Source: a virus. Taken from it: a DNA stretch of 41,131 nucleotides. Both the position numbers and the translations under genes were made by a program. The stretch lies in the IMG/VR virus record IMGVR_UViG_3300005527_000109, positions 1 through 41,131 of that record; one strand, written 5' to 3'. A model generated the notes under the pieces. The model was not told where the DNA came from. It made no database searches and saw only the letters and a list, made by a program, of their open reading frames with translations. The first letter of the stretch is position 1, and each line of letters begins with the position of its first letter. Shown here in pieces: positions 7,095 through 16,053 of this stretch.

Positions 7095-7460
7095 ATGCAG
7101 AACCTAAAACAAATGGAAGATTATAAAAAGGAAAGAATGTCTAAATCCCCTGTTGATGAAGCTCCTGTTGCTGATGATAATCTAGGCATGGAAGACACTG
7201 AGGACGGAGAAGATATGGATATGGACTTTGCGGAAGAGCCAACTTTCTCACAAGAGGTTCCTGGACAAATAGAAATAGAGCCGAGTGAAGCTAAGCCCTA
7301 TATGGTATTAGCAAATTTGAAGAAAATATGCGACCAGGCTAATCAACTAGTTTCTATGGTTCAAAGTTCTGGTAAAGTTGAGCAATGGGCAGTTGACCAC
7401 ATTACTACTTCGGCAGACGATATTGAGGAGGTTTATAACTATTACAAATACAGAGATTAA
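7095..7460 (+). CDS. Acidic protein, possible head-associated
   Basis: This 121-residue protein is highly acidic and disordered from about residue 15 to 65 (Asp/Glu/Met-rich), then helical. Its last 40 residues (S-S-G-K-V-E-Q-W-A-V-D-H, then D-D-I-E-E-V-Y-N-Y-Y) resemble a short helical motif common at the C-termini of small phage virion or core proteins, recalled only from general pattern. It has its own candidate promoter and terminator. Function unknown. Confidence 0.6.
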   Translation: MQNLKQMEDYKKERMSKSPVDEAPVADDNLGMEDTEDGEDMDMDFAEEPTFSQEVPGQIEIEPSEAKPYMVLANLKKICDQANQLVSMVQSSGKVEQWAVDHITTSADDIEEVYNYYKYRD

Positions 7461-7482
7461 AAATATCTTACCTAATAATTAG

Positions 7483-7509
7483 AAGCCTCGGAAACCCCGG
7501 GGCTTTTTT
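7483..7509 (+). terminator. Intrinsic terminator
   Basis: AAGCCTCGG pairs with CCGGGGCTT (9 bp, one G-T) around loop AAACC, followed by a run of T. It closes the 7095-7460 unit. Confidence 0.9.
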
Positions 7510-7535
7510 ATTGTATAATAAATTAAAAATAAACC

Positions 7536-7805
7536 ATGGCTGACAAGAATTTTAGGAGAGTTAAGGACATTAGCCCAGATCTAGAAATTTACTACAGAAA
7601 GTATTTTGAAAGAAACGCTACCAAGTTTATCTGGAAATGGAATCTTAAGATGGCTGATCTCGAAGATACCTGGATTAGCGAGGATATTGAATACTCAATA
7701 ATCGGACAGGTCAGCGAGCACACATTCATATTAAAAAGACTAGATGAAAATTCTAGATGGTTCGTTTCAGGAGAAAAGTTCGTAAGGGATTTCTCTAAAA
7801 AATAA
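7536..7805 (+). CDS. Small unknown protein
   Basis: This 89-residue protein is not recognised. It has a Lys/Trp-rich first half (F-I-W-K-W-N) and a strand-rich second half ending W-F-V-S-G-E, suggesting a small beta-barrel. It lies 8 bases upstream of the RNase H-like gene and probably shares its transcript. Confidence 0.6.
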   Translation: MADKNFRRVKDISPDLEIYYRKYFERNATKFIWKWNLKMADLEDTWISEDIEYSIIGQVSEHTFILKRLDENSRWFVSGEKFVRDFSKK

Positions 7806-7813
7806 AGGGGAAT

Positions 7814-8272
7814 ATGACAAGAGAATTTAAAAAGATCGGTGGGGAAAATGTAGCTGATCTATTATTATATGCAAAGGAAATTCTGGCAAAAAACCCAGAT
7901 TCTAAAATACATGTGGGTTGTGATAGCCAGTCATATGCAACAAAAACAGTTTATGTTACAACAGTTGTCTTTAGGTACGAAAACAGAGGAGCTCATGTAA
8001 TTTATCAAAGAGAGGTAATCCCAAGGGTAAAGGATCTTTGGTCTAAACTCTGGGGCGAACTTAACAGAGCTATTGATGTTGCGGGATATTTGAAATTCGA
8101 GGGAAAAATTGATATTCACCAGATAGATCTGGATTATAACACAAGCCCGAAATATAAGTCTAACATCGTTTTAAAAGCTGCAGTCGGATATGTTGAAAGC
8201 ATGGGATATAATTACGCTGTAAAACCCGAAACCCTTATCGCAATCAGTGCAGCAAACGAGCTTTGCCGCTGA
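7814..8272 (+). CDS. RNase H-like protein of the YkuK/DUF458 type
   Basis: This 152-residue protein has H-V-G-C-D36-S-Q followed by a strand V-Y-V-T-T-V-V-F-R-Y, then an amphipathic helix, a strand with H-Q-I-D-L-D, and a final helix. This order matches the YkuK-like RNase H-fold family, in which the first Asp lies in a G-x-D-S-Q strand. Members are presumed nucleases, but their substrate is not established. The start has an AAAGGGG sequence upstream, one of the few purine-rich ribosome-binding-like sites here. It could be a degraded or non-catalytic RNase H fold. Confidence 0.55.
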   Translation: MTREFKKIGGENVADLLLYAKEILAKNPDSKIHVGCDSQSYATKTVYVTTVVFRYENRGAHVIYQREVIPRVKDLWSKLWGELNRAIDVAGYLKFEGKIDIHQIDLDYNTSPKYKSNIVLKAAVGYVESMGYNYAVKPETLIAISAANELCR

Positions 8273-8289
8273 AACCAAAGAACATTTTA

Positions 8290-8297
8290 GATATATA
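8290..8297 (+). promoter_or_regulatory. GATATATA box, candidate promoter
   Basis: GATATATAA lies 21 bases before the lipoprotein ATG at 8319 and just after the preceding stop codon. Confidence 0.4.
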
Positions 8298-8318
8298 AGA
8301 CTTAAATTAATCAAAAAC

Positions 8319-8513
8319 ATGAAAAAAATCTTAGGAATTTTCGCATTATCTTTTGCTTTAGTTTCTTGTGGTTCTGGATCTTCTAATTCAGAATCTACAG
8401 TAGATTCTACCGCAGTGCAAGTTGATTCTTTAGCAGTAACTGCAAATGACTCAACAACGGCTCAAATCCCAACTGAAGAAGCACCAGCTGAACCAGTAGA
8501 ACAAGTGAAATAA
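8319..8513 (+). CDS. Small phage lipoprotein
   Basis: This 64-residue protein starts at ATG 8319; an in-frame start 24 codons upstream overlaps the previous gene and would bury the signal peptide. It has a classic lipoprotein signal: M-K-K, a hydrophobic core and lipobox L-V-S-C18. The mature part is Ser/Thr/Asp/Glu-rich, disordered and without cysteines. Just after the Cys there is no acidic surface-export signal of the Bacteroidota type, so a periplasm-facing anchor is more likely. Phage lipoproteins of this size may act in superinfection exclusion or lysis; neither is shown. A strong terminator follows at 8536. Confidence 0.8.
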   Translation: MKKILGIFALSFALVSCGSGSSNSESTVDSTAVQVDSLAVTANDSTTAQIPTEEAPAEPVEQVK

Positions 8514-8535
8514 CTTGAAAGAATTTGAATAGAAG

Positions 8536-8560
8536 AAGCAGACGAGAGTCTGCTTTTTTT
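8536..8560 (+). terminator. Intrinsic terminator
   Basis: AAGCAGAC/GTCTGCTT, 8-bp perfect stem with GAGA tetraloop and T tail, closing the lipoprotein transcript. Confidence 0.92.
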
Positions 8561-8583
8561 ATTGTCCATCAAAAAATATCAAA

Positions 8584-8889
8584 ATGAAAGACGTTTTTTA
8601 TTCAAAAGGTTTTATTCCGGGGAGGATGATCAGCGGATCAAAATCCAGATACAGAGACTTGTATCCTGACAACGAGGTTTATTTTAATGCGAACGTGTTT
8701 GTTTTAGGAGAGGGGAAGATTTGGCACGGGGATTTAGACTTAACAAGGGATAAGGATTCTCTTAGGGAAATAGCTAGGGAAATCGGGAAAAATCTTTTTA
8801 TTCTTAGTGAAATGGACGGGAGATTCGAAAATGAGAACAGAACAGATTCCGATATCATAAAATTTGCAGTCCATAAGGTGGAAATCTAA
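8584..8889 (+). CDS. Unknown small protein
   Basis: This 101-residue protein is not recognised. A strand-rich first half contains W-H-G-D-L-D-L; it is followed by a helix with R-E-I-A-R-E-I-G-K-N-L-F-I-L-S-E and a final strand. The compact alpha/beta pattern with no membrane segment suggests a small cytosolic domain. It lies between a terminator and the recombination operon. Confidence 0.6.
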   Translation: MKDVFYSKGFIPGRMISGSKSRYRDLYPDNEVYFNANVFVLGEGKIWHGDLDLTRDKDSLREIAREIGKNLFILSEMDGRFENENRTDSDIIKFAVHKVEI

Positions 8890-8928
8890 TATGGTTTCAG
8901 GTCTATAATATTAAATTAATTAGAAAAT

Positions 8929-10110
8929 ATGGCTAAAGAAAAATCAACATCCAAGAAAGAATTTTCATTCCTAGAACTCGATAAACAACTTTCAAAAATA
9001 GAAGGGTTTGAAGCTGGTTCAATTTTAGAAGAAAATGAATTTTCCGAAGTTACTGAGTGGATAGGAACGGGAAATTACGTTTTAAATGCACAGCTTTCCG
9101 GAAGTCTTTTTGGCGGAGTAGCTAATAACAGATCGATGGGAATAGCAGGCGATCCACAAACTGGAAAAAGCTTTCTTTGTATGAATATAGTAAGAGAATC
9201 ACAAAAGCAAGGATATAATGTAATCTATTGTGATACAGAGGGAGCCATCGATAGATCAATGGCAAAGAAATTTGGAATTGACACCAACACTGTAAGATAT
9301 CAGCCAATTAAATCAATTTCAGATTTTAAAGTATTTGTTGCCAATCTGGTAGATCAGATTAAAAAACTTAGAAAAGATGGAGCAGATCCTAAAATTTTAT
9401 TGGTTTTGGATTCTCTGGGGATGCTTACAACAATGAAAGAATCAGCAGATGCTTTAAAAGGTAAAACTGCAATGGATATGGGTATCAGATCCAAAGAAAT
9501 GAGAGGGCTATTCAGAGAGATCACATTAGATCTAACCGGAGTTAGAATTCCTTTAATTTGTACCAACCACACAACAACTGCTGGTATTGGAAGTTTTATG
9601 ACGACCAAAGAAGCTTCCGGAGGTGACGGACCGATTTTCTCTATGAGTAATGTTATCATGCTATCGAAAGCACAGCTTAAGGATAGCAACGATAAGAAAA
9701 CCGGTATCATCGTTACATCGACTCCCAAGAAAACAAGATTTACAAGACCATATCCAACAAAATTCCACATTTCTTTTATCAATGGTATGAATCCGTATGT
9801 TGGTTTGGAAGAGTTTGTTTCTTGGGACATTTGTGGAATCGAAAGAGGAAAATTGGAGGTAGATAAAAAAACAGGCGAATTAGAATTCACCGCTAGTGCA
9901 TCTTCCACAAAATGGGCAATTGCTCATTTGGGTAAATCTATATTCTCTTCACAATTATTCACGCCTGAAGTCTTTACAGAAGAGGTTTTAAGAAAAATAG
10001 ACGAAAAAGCAATTAAACCTCATTTCTTGTTGCCTGATTTATTCGACATGAATGAACTGGATGCTATAGTTAACGGTGAAGAATCAGACGAAGAAGATGG
10101 ACAAGAATAA
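8929..10110 (+). CDS. uvsX: UvsX-like RecA-family recombinase
   Basis: This 393-residue protein is almost the length of T4 UvsX (391). Walker A is G74-D-P-Q-T-G-K-S81, Walker B L-L-V-L-D161-S, and a T-N-H-T-T-T segment fits the DNA-binding L2 region start. UvsX forms filaments on single-stranded DNA and drives strand exchange for recombination-dependent replication. The gene leads a packed operon with the gp41-like helicase and the gp47/gp46 nuclease pair, the functional partners expected in T4. The C-terminal tail is acidic, as in many recombinases. Confidence 0.92.
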   Translation: MAKEKSTSKKEFSFLELDKQLSKIEGFEAGSILEENEFSEVTEWIGTGNYVLNAQLSGSLFGGVANNRSMGIAGDPQTGKSFLCMNIVRESQKQGYNVIYCDTEGAIDRSMAKKFGIDTNTVRYQPIKSISDFKVFVANLVDQIKKLRKDGADPKILLVLDSLGMLTTMKESADALKGKTAMDMGIRSKEMRGLFREITLDLTGVRIPLICTNHTTTAGIGSFMTTKEASGGDGPIFSMSNVIMLSKAQLKDSNDKKTGIIVTSTPKKTRFTRPYPTKFHISFINGMNPYVGLEEFVSWDICGIERGKLEVDKKTGELEFTASASSTKWAIAHLGKSIFSSQLFTPEVFTEEVLRKIDEKAIKPHFLLPDLFDMNELDAIVNGEESDEEDGQE

Positions 10111-10117
10111 ATTAAAG

Positions 10118-10387
10118 ATGAAATATCACATGGGTATCTGGAAAGAACTTCCAGATTATCCACGTGAGGAAGATGTGATTTTTGAATTAAATTCTTATCT
10201 AGTTAGAGATGGTCGACCACAGGGAGAATTTTCAGAACAGACCTTCAATTCTTTTTTACCCAATGATTGGGAATCTAAAAAACACGGAGAAATAATAAAA
10301 TCTTTGATCGAAAAGGGAATTTTTGAGCGACAGAAGTCTAAAGGAAATAAGACCGTTTATAAGATTAAAGATAACCCTCACTATTAA
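10118..10387 (+). CDS. Winged-helix-like small protein between uvsX and helicase
   Basis: A start at 10118 gives 89 residues; ATG 10097 in the same frame would overlap uvsX by 14 bases and is possible. Helices followed by a short basic hairpin (E-R-Q-K-S-K-G-N-K-T-V-Y-K-I) suggest a winged helix. I cannot assign it to a T4 protein, though its place could suit a helicase or recombination accessory factor. It is followed 5 bases later by the helicase gene. Confidence 0.6.
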   Translation: MKYHMGIWKELPDYPREEDVIFELNSYLVRDGRPQGEFSEQTFNSFLPNDWESKKHGEIIKSLIEKGIFERQKSKGNKTVYKIKDNPHY

Positions 10388-10392
10388 TAATT

Positions 10393-11697
10393 ATGGTTAA
10401 TTCACATTTAGAGAACGTATGGTTTTGTAGCATAATTTCTGATCCAATTTACGTGGAAGCTGCTAAACCTTCTTTCTTTAAGGATGTCAGATATCAGGAA
10501 TGTTTTAAAATAGTCAAGTCATTTTGGAAAAAATATTCACAACTTCCTTCTACCCAGCAGGTTAAGGAAATTGTTAAGATGTTAAAGCTGAACGACAAAC
10601 TTCCAGAATCACAGATTGATGTTATCTTCGACATTAAGCTTAATGACTATGATTCCGAATGGCTAAAAGAAAACACAGAAGCCTGGATAGAATGGAAGAA
10701 TCTAGAGCAAAGTGCGATGGATTCTATTTCATACATTAAATCAACTGAGGTTTCCCCCGAAAATATCAAGGATGTAGTTAACACTTTTAAAACCATTATT
10801 AACGAAAGAAACAGCCTTGACTTTTCTTTTGATCTTGGATTGGATTTCACTGATCCCGAAAATCACAAACAACCCAAATCTAATACATTCTCTTCCGGGT
10901 ATGATTTTATTGATATTTGTCTTGGCGGTGGATTTTCTGCCAAAAACCTTTATGTTTTTCTAGGTCAACCTAAGGTAGGAAAAACTCTATGGCTAGGAAA
11001 TATAGCAGCACAAGCAATCAGGGCTTCAAATAATGTTGCGATTATAACATTGGAACTTAACGATCGCAAGTATATGAAAAGGGTAGGAGCTAATCTTCTT
11101 GGCATCAAAATGTCAGAATATAATAATGCGACAGAGGACGGGGAACTGATCAAGAAGAAAATTAGAAATCTAACTTTTGATAACCTGTCAGTTCCAGGCC
11201 AGCTTTACGTAAAGGAATTTGGTACTAGCCAGGCATCAGTTCTAGATGTTGAAAAATGGCTCAGAAAGGTTGAAGAAGTCAAAGGTATTAAGTTTAAGAT
11301 AGTAGTCATAGACTACATTAATATCATGAAGAACTGGAGAAATCCAAACACAGAGAACACCTACATGAAGATTAAGCAAATAGCGGAGGATCTAAGAGCG
11401 ATGGCACAGAGAAATAATTGGTCCGTTATTACAGCAACACAAACCAAGCAATCTGAATTCGATGCTACAGATCTTTCCATGAATTCGGCTTCAGAATCAT
11501 CTGGACTTGTTGCAACAGTCGATGGTATGTTTGGTATTATTCAAGATCCACTGATGTACTCCAATAATGAATATAAATTAAAGGTACTAGCTAATAGAGA
11601 TGAAGGATATAAAAATTCTTATAAAAAATTCCTCGTTGATTATAGCTTTATGAGGATCTCCGAAGATCCCAACTCCCAAATAATGAATGAGTCTTAA
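10393..11697 (+). CDS. 41: gp41-like replicative DNA helicase (DnaB family)
   Basis: This 434-residue RecA-fold helicase has Walker A G191-Q-P-K-V-G-K-T198, a conserved Glu segment (I-I-T-L-E-L, about 218-222), Walker B V-V-I-D307-Y and the motif near 350 (V-I-T-A-T-Q-T-K-Q) typical of DnaB/gp41 C-terminal domains. The N-terminal 150 residues form the helical part. It unwinds the lagging-strand template 5' to 3' at the fork and normally works with a primase and a loader. Its stop overlaps the next start (TAATGA). Confidence 0.9.
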   Translation: MVNSHLENVWFCSIISDPIYVEAAKPSFFKDVRYQECFKIVKSFWKKYSQLPSTQQVKEIVKMLKLNDKLPESQIDVIFDIKLNDYDSEWLKENTEAWIEWKNLEQSAMDSISYIKSTEVSPENIKDVVNTFKTIINERNSLDFSFDLGLDFTDPENHKQPKSNTFSSGYDFIDICLGGGFSAKNLYVFLGQPKVGKTLWLGNIAAQAIRASNNVAIITLELNDRKYMKRVGANLLGIKMSEYNNATEDGELIKKKIRNLTFDNLSVPGQLYVKEFGTSQASVLDVEKWLRKVEEVKGIKFKIVVIDYINIMKNWRNPNTENTYMKIKQIAEDLRAMAQRNNWSVITATQTKQSEFDATDLSMNSASESSGLVATVDGMFGIIQDPLMYSNNEYKLKVLANRDEGYKNSYKKFLVDYSFMRISEDPNSQIMNES

Positions 11698-12155
11698 TGA
11701 AACAGAAAAAACTAATTGAAGAGGAAGAGAAGAAAGAAATAGAATTACCCGCTCAGGATTCAACGTTTGAAGAATACCTACATATAGATGATGGAAGTAG
11801 AGATTATCATTCATTTAAAACTAGCAAGGATAATGACGATGAAAATTACAGGCATCTATCAGCATTAAACACTTTAGTTTATGAAATTTTTCACAGATCT
11901 AGATGGTGTGCTTTGGGACCGAATAAAAAAATACCTAAGGACTTGATCCCATTTTTATTTCAAGATCTATTAGAAGAAATGGAAGGTACCGAATTTAGTA
12001 TGGTAGAAAAATTTGTTACTATATGTGATTTCATGAACGTGGGATATCAGAAAGCTTACGAGCTAATACACATGAAATACAAAGAAATTATTGTTAACGA
12101 AATGGATCAAAAATTTGGAATTGTTTCCAAAAAGAAGATCAAGAAAATATTCTAA
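11697..12155 (+). CDS. Unknown, replication-operon accessory protein
   Basis: This 152-residue protein overlaps the helicase stop by one base (translational coupling likely). It has a Glu/Lys-rich first 40 residues and a helical domain about 60-140 ending in a very basic tail (S-K-K-K-I-K-K-I-F). It sits between helicase and gp47 and might be a loader or processivity factor, but no T4 gp59 similarity can be claimed by eye. Confidence 0.6.
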   Translation: MKQKKLIEEEEKKEIELPAQDSTFEEYLHIDDGSRDYHSFKTSKDNDDENYRHLSALNTLVYEIFHRSRWCALGPNKKIPKDLIPFLFQDLLEEMEGTEFSMVEKFVTICDFMNVGYQKAYELIHMKYKEIIVNEMDQKFGIVSKKKIKKIF

Positions 12156-13250
12156 ATGGATTCATCAAAGATTAAAAGGGTTTGGATGATAACAGATACC
12201 CATCTGGGTGTCAGAAATAGCTCGGAAGAGTGGATCCAAATCATGAGAAAATATTTTTTTGAATGGTTTATACCTTTGGTTAAAAAAGAATATAAGCCTG
12301 GTGATGCTTTAGTTCACTTGGGTGATGTTTACGACTCCAGACAAAGTATTAATCTCAAGGTATTAAACTTGTGTGTTGAGATCTTTAGTGAACTCTCTAA
12401 GATTTTTCCCGATGGAGTATATGTAATTTTAGGAAATCATGACTGCTACTCCAAAGAATCTAATGACATTAATTCTCTTAGTTCTCTAAAATGGATTCCT
12501 AATGTGAAAATATACGAGGAGCCTGAAAGTATTAAATTGGGGACTAGAAAAGTTCTCATGATGCCGTGGAGAACTAGCGAAGAATCCGCGGTTGAGCTAC
12601 TTTCTGAAGCGGAAGAACACGATTATCTTTTCTGCCACAGCGATATTAAAGGACTTAGCTTTAATAAATACACAAAAATAGAGGAAGGAATTGGCTATAA
12701 TAAGCTGGAAAATTTCAATCGAGTTTATTCTGGGCACATCCATTACTCTCAAAATTTTGGTAAGGTTAGAATGCTAGGATCACCCTATCAACTAACTAGA
12801 TCCGATATGGATAACAAAAAGGCAATACTTTTACTTGATCTGTCAACAGAGGAAGAAAAGCTATTCGAAAACGATTTTTCTCCTAAATTTATCCGAATGG
12901 GGTTTGATCGGGTTCTGGAAAAAACTCCTTCAGAACTTAGTGAGATTTTTAGAAACAATTTCGTTGATATTTTAATAGACCCAAAACTAGCAGTAAAGGC
13001 TTCTCTTGGGATTTTAACTGAAATGGTGTCAACACAGTTAAAAACAAACTTCACACCAATAACAGAAAATCAGGCAGAACAAAATGTAGAGGAAACATTG
13101 TTCAACCTAGATGGTAAGAATTTTTCCATTATAGATTTTGCTGATCAATATATCGGTGCTTTGGATGAACCAGACGAAGTTAAGGAGAGAATGAAAAAAA
13201 CAATAAAAGTTCTCTATAATAGAATAGCTCACAAAGAGGAAAAAGAATGA
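12156..13250 (+). CDS. 47: gp47-like recombination nuclease subunit (SbcD/Mre11 family)
   Basis: This 364-residue calcineurin-like phosphoesterase has all the expected metal motifs: D14-T-H16, G-D57-V-Y-D, G-N94-H-D, H161 and G-H194-I-H. It is the nuclease half of the Mre11/Rad50-type complex with gp46, which resects double-strand ends so that UvsX can load. It starts immediately after the previous stop and overlaps gp46 by 4 bases. T4 gp47 has a similar length (339 residues). Confidence 0.92.
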   Translation: MDSSKIKRVWMITDTHLGVRNSSEEWIQIMRKYFFEWFIPLVKKEYKPGDALVHLGDVYDSRQSINLKVLNLCVEIFSELSKIFPDGVYVILGNHDCYSKESNDINSLSSLKWIPNVKIYEEPESIKLGTRKVLMMPWRTSEESAVELLSEAEEHDYLFCHSDIKGLSFNKYTKIEEGIGYNKLENFNRVYSGHIHYSQNFGKVRMLGSPYQLTRSDMDNKKAILLLDLSTEEEKLFENDFSPKFIRMGFDRVLEKTPSELSEIFRNNFVDILIDPKLAVKASLGILTEMVSTQLKTNFTPITENQAEQNVEETLFNLDGKNFSIIDFADQYIGALDEPDEVKERMKKTIKVLYNRIAHKEEKE

Positions 13251-14911
13251 GATTATCAAAAATAGAATGGAGAAATTTTGCTTCCTATGGAAATAAAATA
13301 CAATCTCTAACTTTCGGGGATAACCCTGGATTATATTTAGTAGTAGGAGAAAACGGAGCAGGTAAATCCACAATATCCGACGTTATAACTTTCGGTCTTT
13401 ATGGTAAACTCGACGGGAAAAAACTAAAGGATATTCCTAATAGAATTAACGGAAATGCTTGGGTGAAAATAACTTTCTTAGTAAATGGGGAGGAATATTC
13501 AGTTGAGAGAGGTTTAGATCCCTCAATTTTTAACCTATATGTTAATGGATCATTATATGATAAGGCTGGTTCTAGGTCAGTACAGGACTATTTAACCGAT
13601 GATATAATCCAAATTCCTAACTACGTTTTTAACAATACAATTTCTTTATCAATTAATGATTTTAAGAGCTTCCTTAAAATGTCTCCGTCGGATAAAAAAT
13701 CCATCATTGATAAAATATTCGGATTTTATGTGATCAACGAAATGAGGGATCTTCTGAAGGAAGAAACTAAATCCATTCGAGAAAATTTGATCAGGATTTC
13801 GGGGGAAGTTGATTCTCTTTCTAAAACACTTAGCAGAACACAGGAAGAAATGGATGTTCTTTCTAAAAAGATTCTAGAGGTTTCTAAGGATAAGATAAGT
13901 GATTTGGAGGATAAAATTTCCAAATACAACCAGCTATTAGAAATACACAAAACAAAAACCTCTGAATTTTCGAGATTAGAATCAGATCTCCAGGGGGAAA
14001 CCAGAAAAGCATACAAGATATTAACAGAGTCTAAGGGATCGTTAAGAGGAGTGGAAGAAAAGATGAGACTTTATAATAACGATAAATGCCCGACATGCGC
14101 TTCAGATCTTTCTAGTATTTTTCATCAGGGAATAAAAGATGGACTACTTAAACAGATCGATGATTTTAAAAAAGAAATTCTAGATGCTCAAAAAAATTAT
14201 GATGATTGCTCTTCCAAAGAAGCAAATCTAAGAAAGGAAAGAGAGGAAATAAACACCAAAGGTAACAAGATTATAGTCAACATAAACTCTGCAAAAGAAG
14301 AACTAAAAAAACTAAAATCCGGTGCTTCCTCGGATGGAATAGATTCTCTTAAAAAAATAGCAGAGGAGACAAGAAACAATATCCAGGGATTTACCGAAGA
14401 AAAATCTAAGGAGGATAAAAAAAGTGAGTGGCTTAAGAAGATAGAGGAAATCCTAGGGGAAAAAGGAATCAAGCAACTAGCGCTTAAAACCATTCTTCCT
14501 TCTTTAAATAACCATATAGCGGAATTAATGCAATCCCTGCATCTTTCATATACAGTTACCTTTGACGAGGATTTTAATGCTTCTATCATCCATATGGGTG
14601 AGGATATATCAATTTCAACTTTAAGCACCGGAGAAATGAAGAAAGTTGATTTTGCTGTACTTCTTTCCGTTATAAAGCTGATGAAAATAAGATTCAGTAG
14701 CATAAATCTTCTATTTTTGGATGAAATTTTTAGTTCTGTAGATCCGGACGGGGTTTACACGATTCTAAACACCCTCAGAAAAGTTTGTGATGACCACGGA
14801 CTTAATGTTTTTGTGATCAATCACGCTCCAATGCCTACCGAAATTTTCGATTACAAGATAGAAATTCAGAAAAGAAACAACTTCTCTGATCTTTTAATAG
14901 AGAAGGTATAG
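13247..14911 (+). CDS. 46: gp46-like recombination ATPase (SbcC/Rad50 family)
   Basis: This 554-residue protein has Walker A G34-E-N-G-A-G-K-S41, a long coiled coil from about 170 to 410 split by a zinc-hook C281-P-T-C284, a signature L-S-T-G-E (459-463) and Walker B L-L-F-L-D-E (488-493). This is the full Rad50/SbcC layout at phage size. It partners with gp47. The start overlaps the gp47 stop (ATGA), which suggests coupled translation. Confidence 0.93.
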   Translation: MRLSKIEWRNFASYGNKIQSLTFGDNPGLYLVVGENGAGKSTISDVITFGLYGKLDGKKLKDIPNRINGNAWVKITFLVNGEEYSVERGLDPSIFNLYVNGSLYDKAGSRSVQDYLTDDIIQIPNYVFNNTISLSINDFKSFLKMSPSDKKSIIDKIFGFYVINEMRDLLKEETKSIRENLIRISGEVDSLSKTLSRTQEEMDVLSKKILEVSKDKISDLEDKISKYNQLLEIHKTKTSEFSRLESDLQGETRKAYKILTESKGSLRGVEEKMRLYNNDKCPTCASDLSSIFHQGIKDGLLKQIDDFKKEILDAQKNYDDCSSKEANLRKEREEINTKGNKIIVNINSAKEELKKLKSGASSDGIDSLKKIAEETRNNIQGFTEEKSKEDKKSEWLKKIEEILGEKGIKQLALKTILPSLNNHIAELMQSLHLSYTVTFDEDFNASIIHMGEDISISTLSTGEMKKVDFAVLLSVIKLMKIRFSSINLLFLDEIFSSVDPDGVYTILNTLRKVCDDHGLNVFVINHAPMPTEIFDYKIEIQKRNNFSDLLIEKV

Positions 14912-14919
14912 TCCTTTCA

Positions 14920-14927
14920 AATATATA
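14920..14927 (+). promoter_or_regulatory. AATATATA box, candidate late promoter
   Basis: It lies 5 bases before the ATG at 14933, at the switch from the replication operon to virion genes, and predicts a leaderless message. Confidence 0.5.
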
Positions 14928-14932
14928 GGAAC

Positions 14933-15259
14933 ATGGCTATCACATCAAGAAATGACCTTGAGAGGTTCACGTATTTCTTCGTTTCTAAAAGTGTCAAGAA
15001 ATACCTATCTCCACTACCGATTATAGAGTTTCATGTCTATAAATTCGAAAATCCAGTTTCTGCTGAGAGAGGTAAAAAATATTTAAGAGACGAATTTACT
15101 TTAGACGTTTATCAAATAACGGATGAAGTATACAAAACAGAGTCTTTTGAACATCCCAAGTATAGAAACCAGAAAAACCAGTATATAAAGTTCAAATACA
15201 TAGATATACCACTTAAAACTGTTCCTGTGGAGACCAGTAGAAATATAGAATTAGCATGA
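14933..15259 (+). CDS. Unknown, first gene of neck/terminase block
   Basis: This 108-residue protein is not recognised. It is strand-rich with aromatic residues and a basic middle (E-R-G-K-K-Y-L-R-D-E). Its stop overlaps the gp15-like gene (ATGA), so it is co-translated with that tail-completion protein and is probably a virion part of the neck. Confidence 0.6.
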   Translation: MAITSRNDLERFTYFFVSKSVKKYLSPLPIIEFHVYKFENPVSAERGKKYLRDEFTLDVYQITDEVYKTESFEHPKYRNQKNQYIKFKYIDIPLKTVPVETSRNIELA

Positions 15260-16053
15260 ATTTTTTAGATAAATTTAATAGCGATGACGTTTTTTTCAGA
15301 GGATTAATTATTGGGATGCTAAAATCCCTAAATGAAAAAATTACGTTTTATCAGACAACTAGTTCCGGAAAAATCCAAGAGATCTATATCCCCTTCTTTT
15401 ATTCTTTAGCAGGAGATGAATCATTTTTACAAGATTTTTATTTGAATTATGGTGACTGTGACGGAAATCCTCTATTTGCAGAGGGTAACTATGATGTTAT
15501 TCCAAGGGGAATTTTAGAATATCAAAGTTCTAGGATCACAACATCATCATCAACAAATAAGTATGTGAGGGGTACATATGAGAAAGAAATCGTTCAGGAA
15601 TCTGGAGGATCTGAGATAAAAGCTTATTCTGCTTATCTGTCACCAATACCAATTGATGCAACATTTTCACTTAAAATTAAGGTTGATACTACGACGGATG
15701 CTCTAAAAATTCAGGCTAGAACTATAGAGGTTCTATTCAAAAACTTTATTTATTATTTTGAATATAACGGATTTAGAGTTCCAGTTCAAGCATCATTGGC
15801 TGATCAATTGCCAGATAAAGCTCCAAACGTTTTTAATTTTAGCTATGGAAGTACTGGAGGAGAAGGAATTACCTTATCGATCAACGTTAATGCTGAGACA
15901 TATTTACCACAACTAGATCTCTCGACAGAAAGGTTTAGAGGAAATCTAATGCAGGGAGGGATCAAATTAAAAACCGAATTAGGAGTAGTCCCACCTGATA
16001 ATTCAGCCATTCTAAAAGGGTTTACAACTCTTTCCCAAACCACAATTAAATAA
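15256..16053 (+). CDS. 15: gp15-like tail completion / sheath terminator protein
   Basis: This 265-residue protein has the layout of T4 gp15-type tail terminators: I-P-R-G-I-L-E-Y-Q-S-S-R-I (like the family's P-R-x-x-x-E-x-x-x-x-Y-D-x-x-R), followed by a segment about 130-175 (Y-L-S-P-I-P-I-D-A-T-F-S-L-K-I, then Q-A-R-T-I-E-V-L-F) like the family's pre-dimer strand and helix. Length is near T4 gp15 (272). It would cap the finished sheath and join the tail to the head. The match is by pattern only and could be another neck protein. Confidence 0.55.
   Translation: MNFLDKFNSDDVFFRGLIIGMLKSLNEKITFYQTTSSGKIQEIYIPFFYSLAGDESFLQDFYLNYGDCDGNPLFAEGNYDVIPRGILEYQSSRITTSSSTNKYVRGTYEKEIVQESGGSEIKAYSAYLSPIPIDATFSLKIKVDTTTDALKIQARTIEVLFKNFIYYFEYNGFRVPVQASLADQLPDKAPNVFNFSYGSTGGEGITLSINVNAETYLPQLDLSTERFRGNLMQGGIKLKTELGVVPPDNSAILKGFTTLSQTTIK

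Noticed and set aside
9354-9908. 184-codon open frame opposite uvsX
   Set aside because: The plus-strand frame is a full UvsX with all motifs; the antisense frame is a hydrophobic-looking shadow without a start context.
14197-14703. 168-codon open frame opposite gp46
   Set aside because: Shadow of the coiled-coil gene; Ser/Leu/Phe-rich composition is the reverse complement of Glu/Lys/Arg codons.
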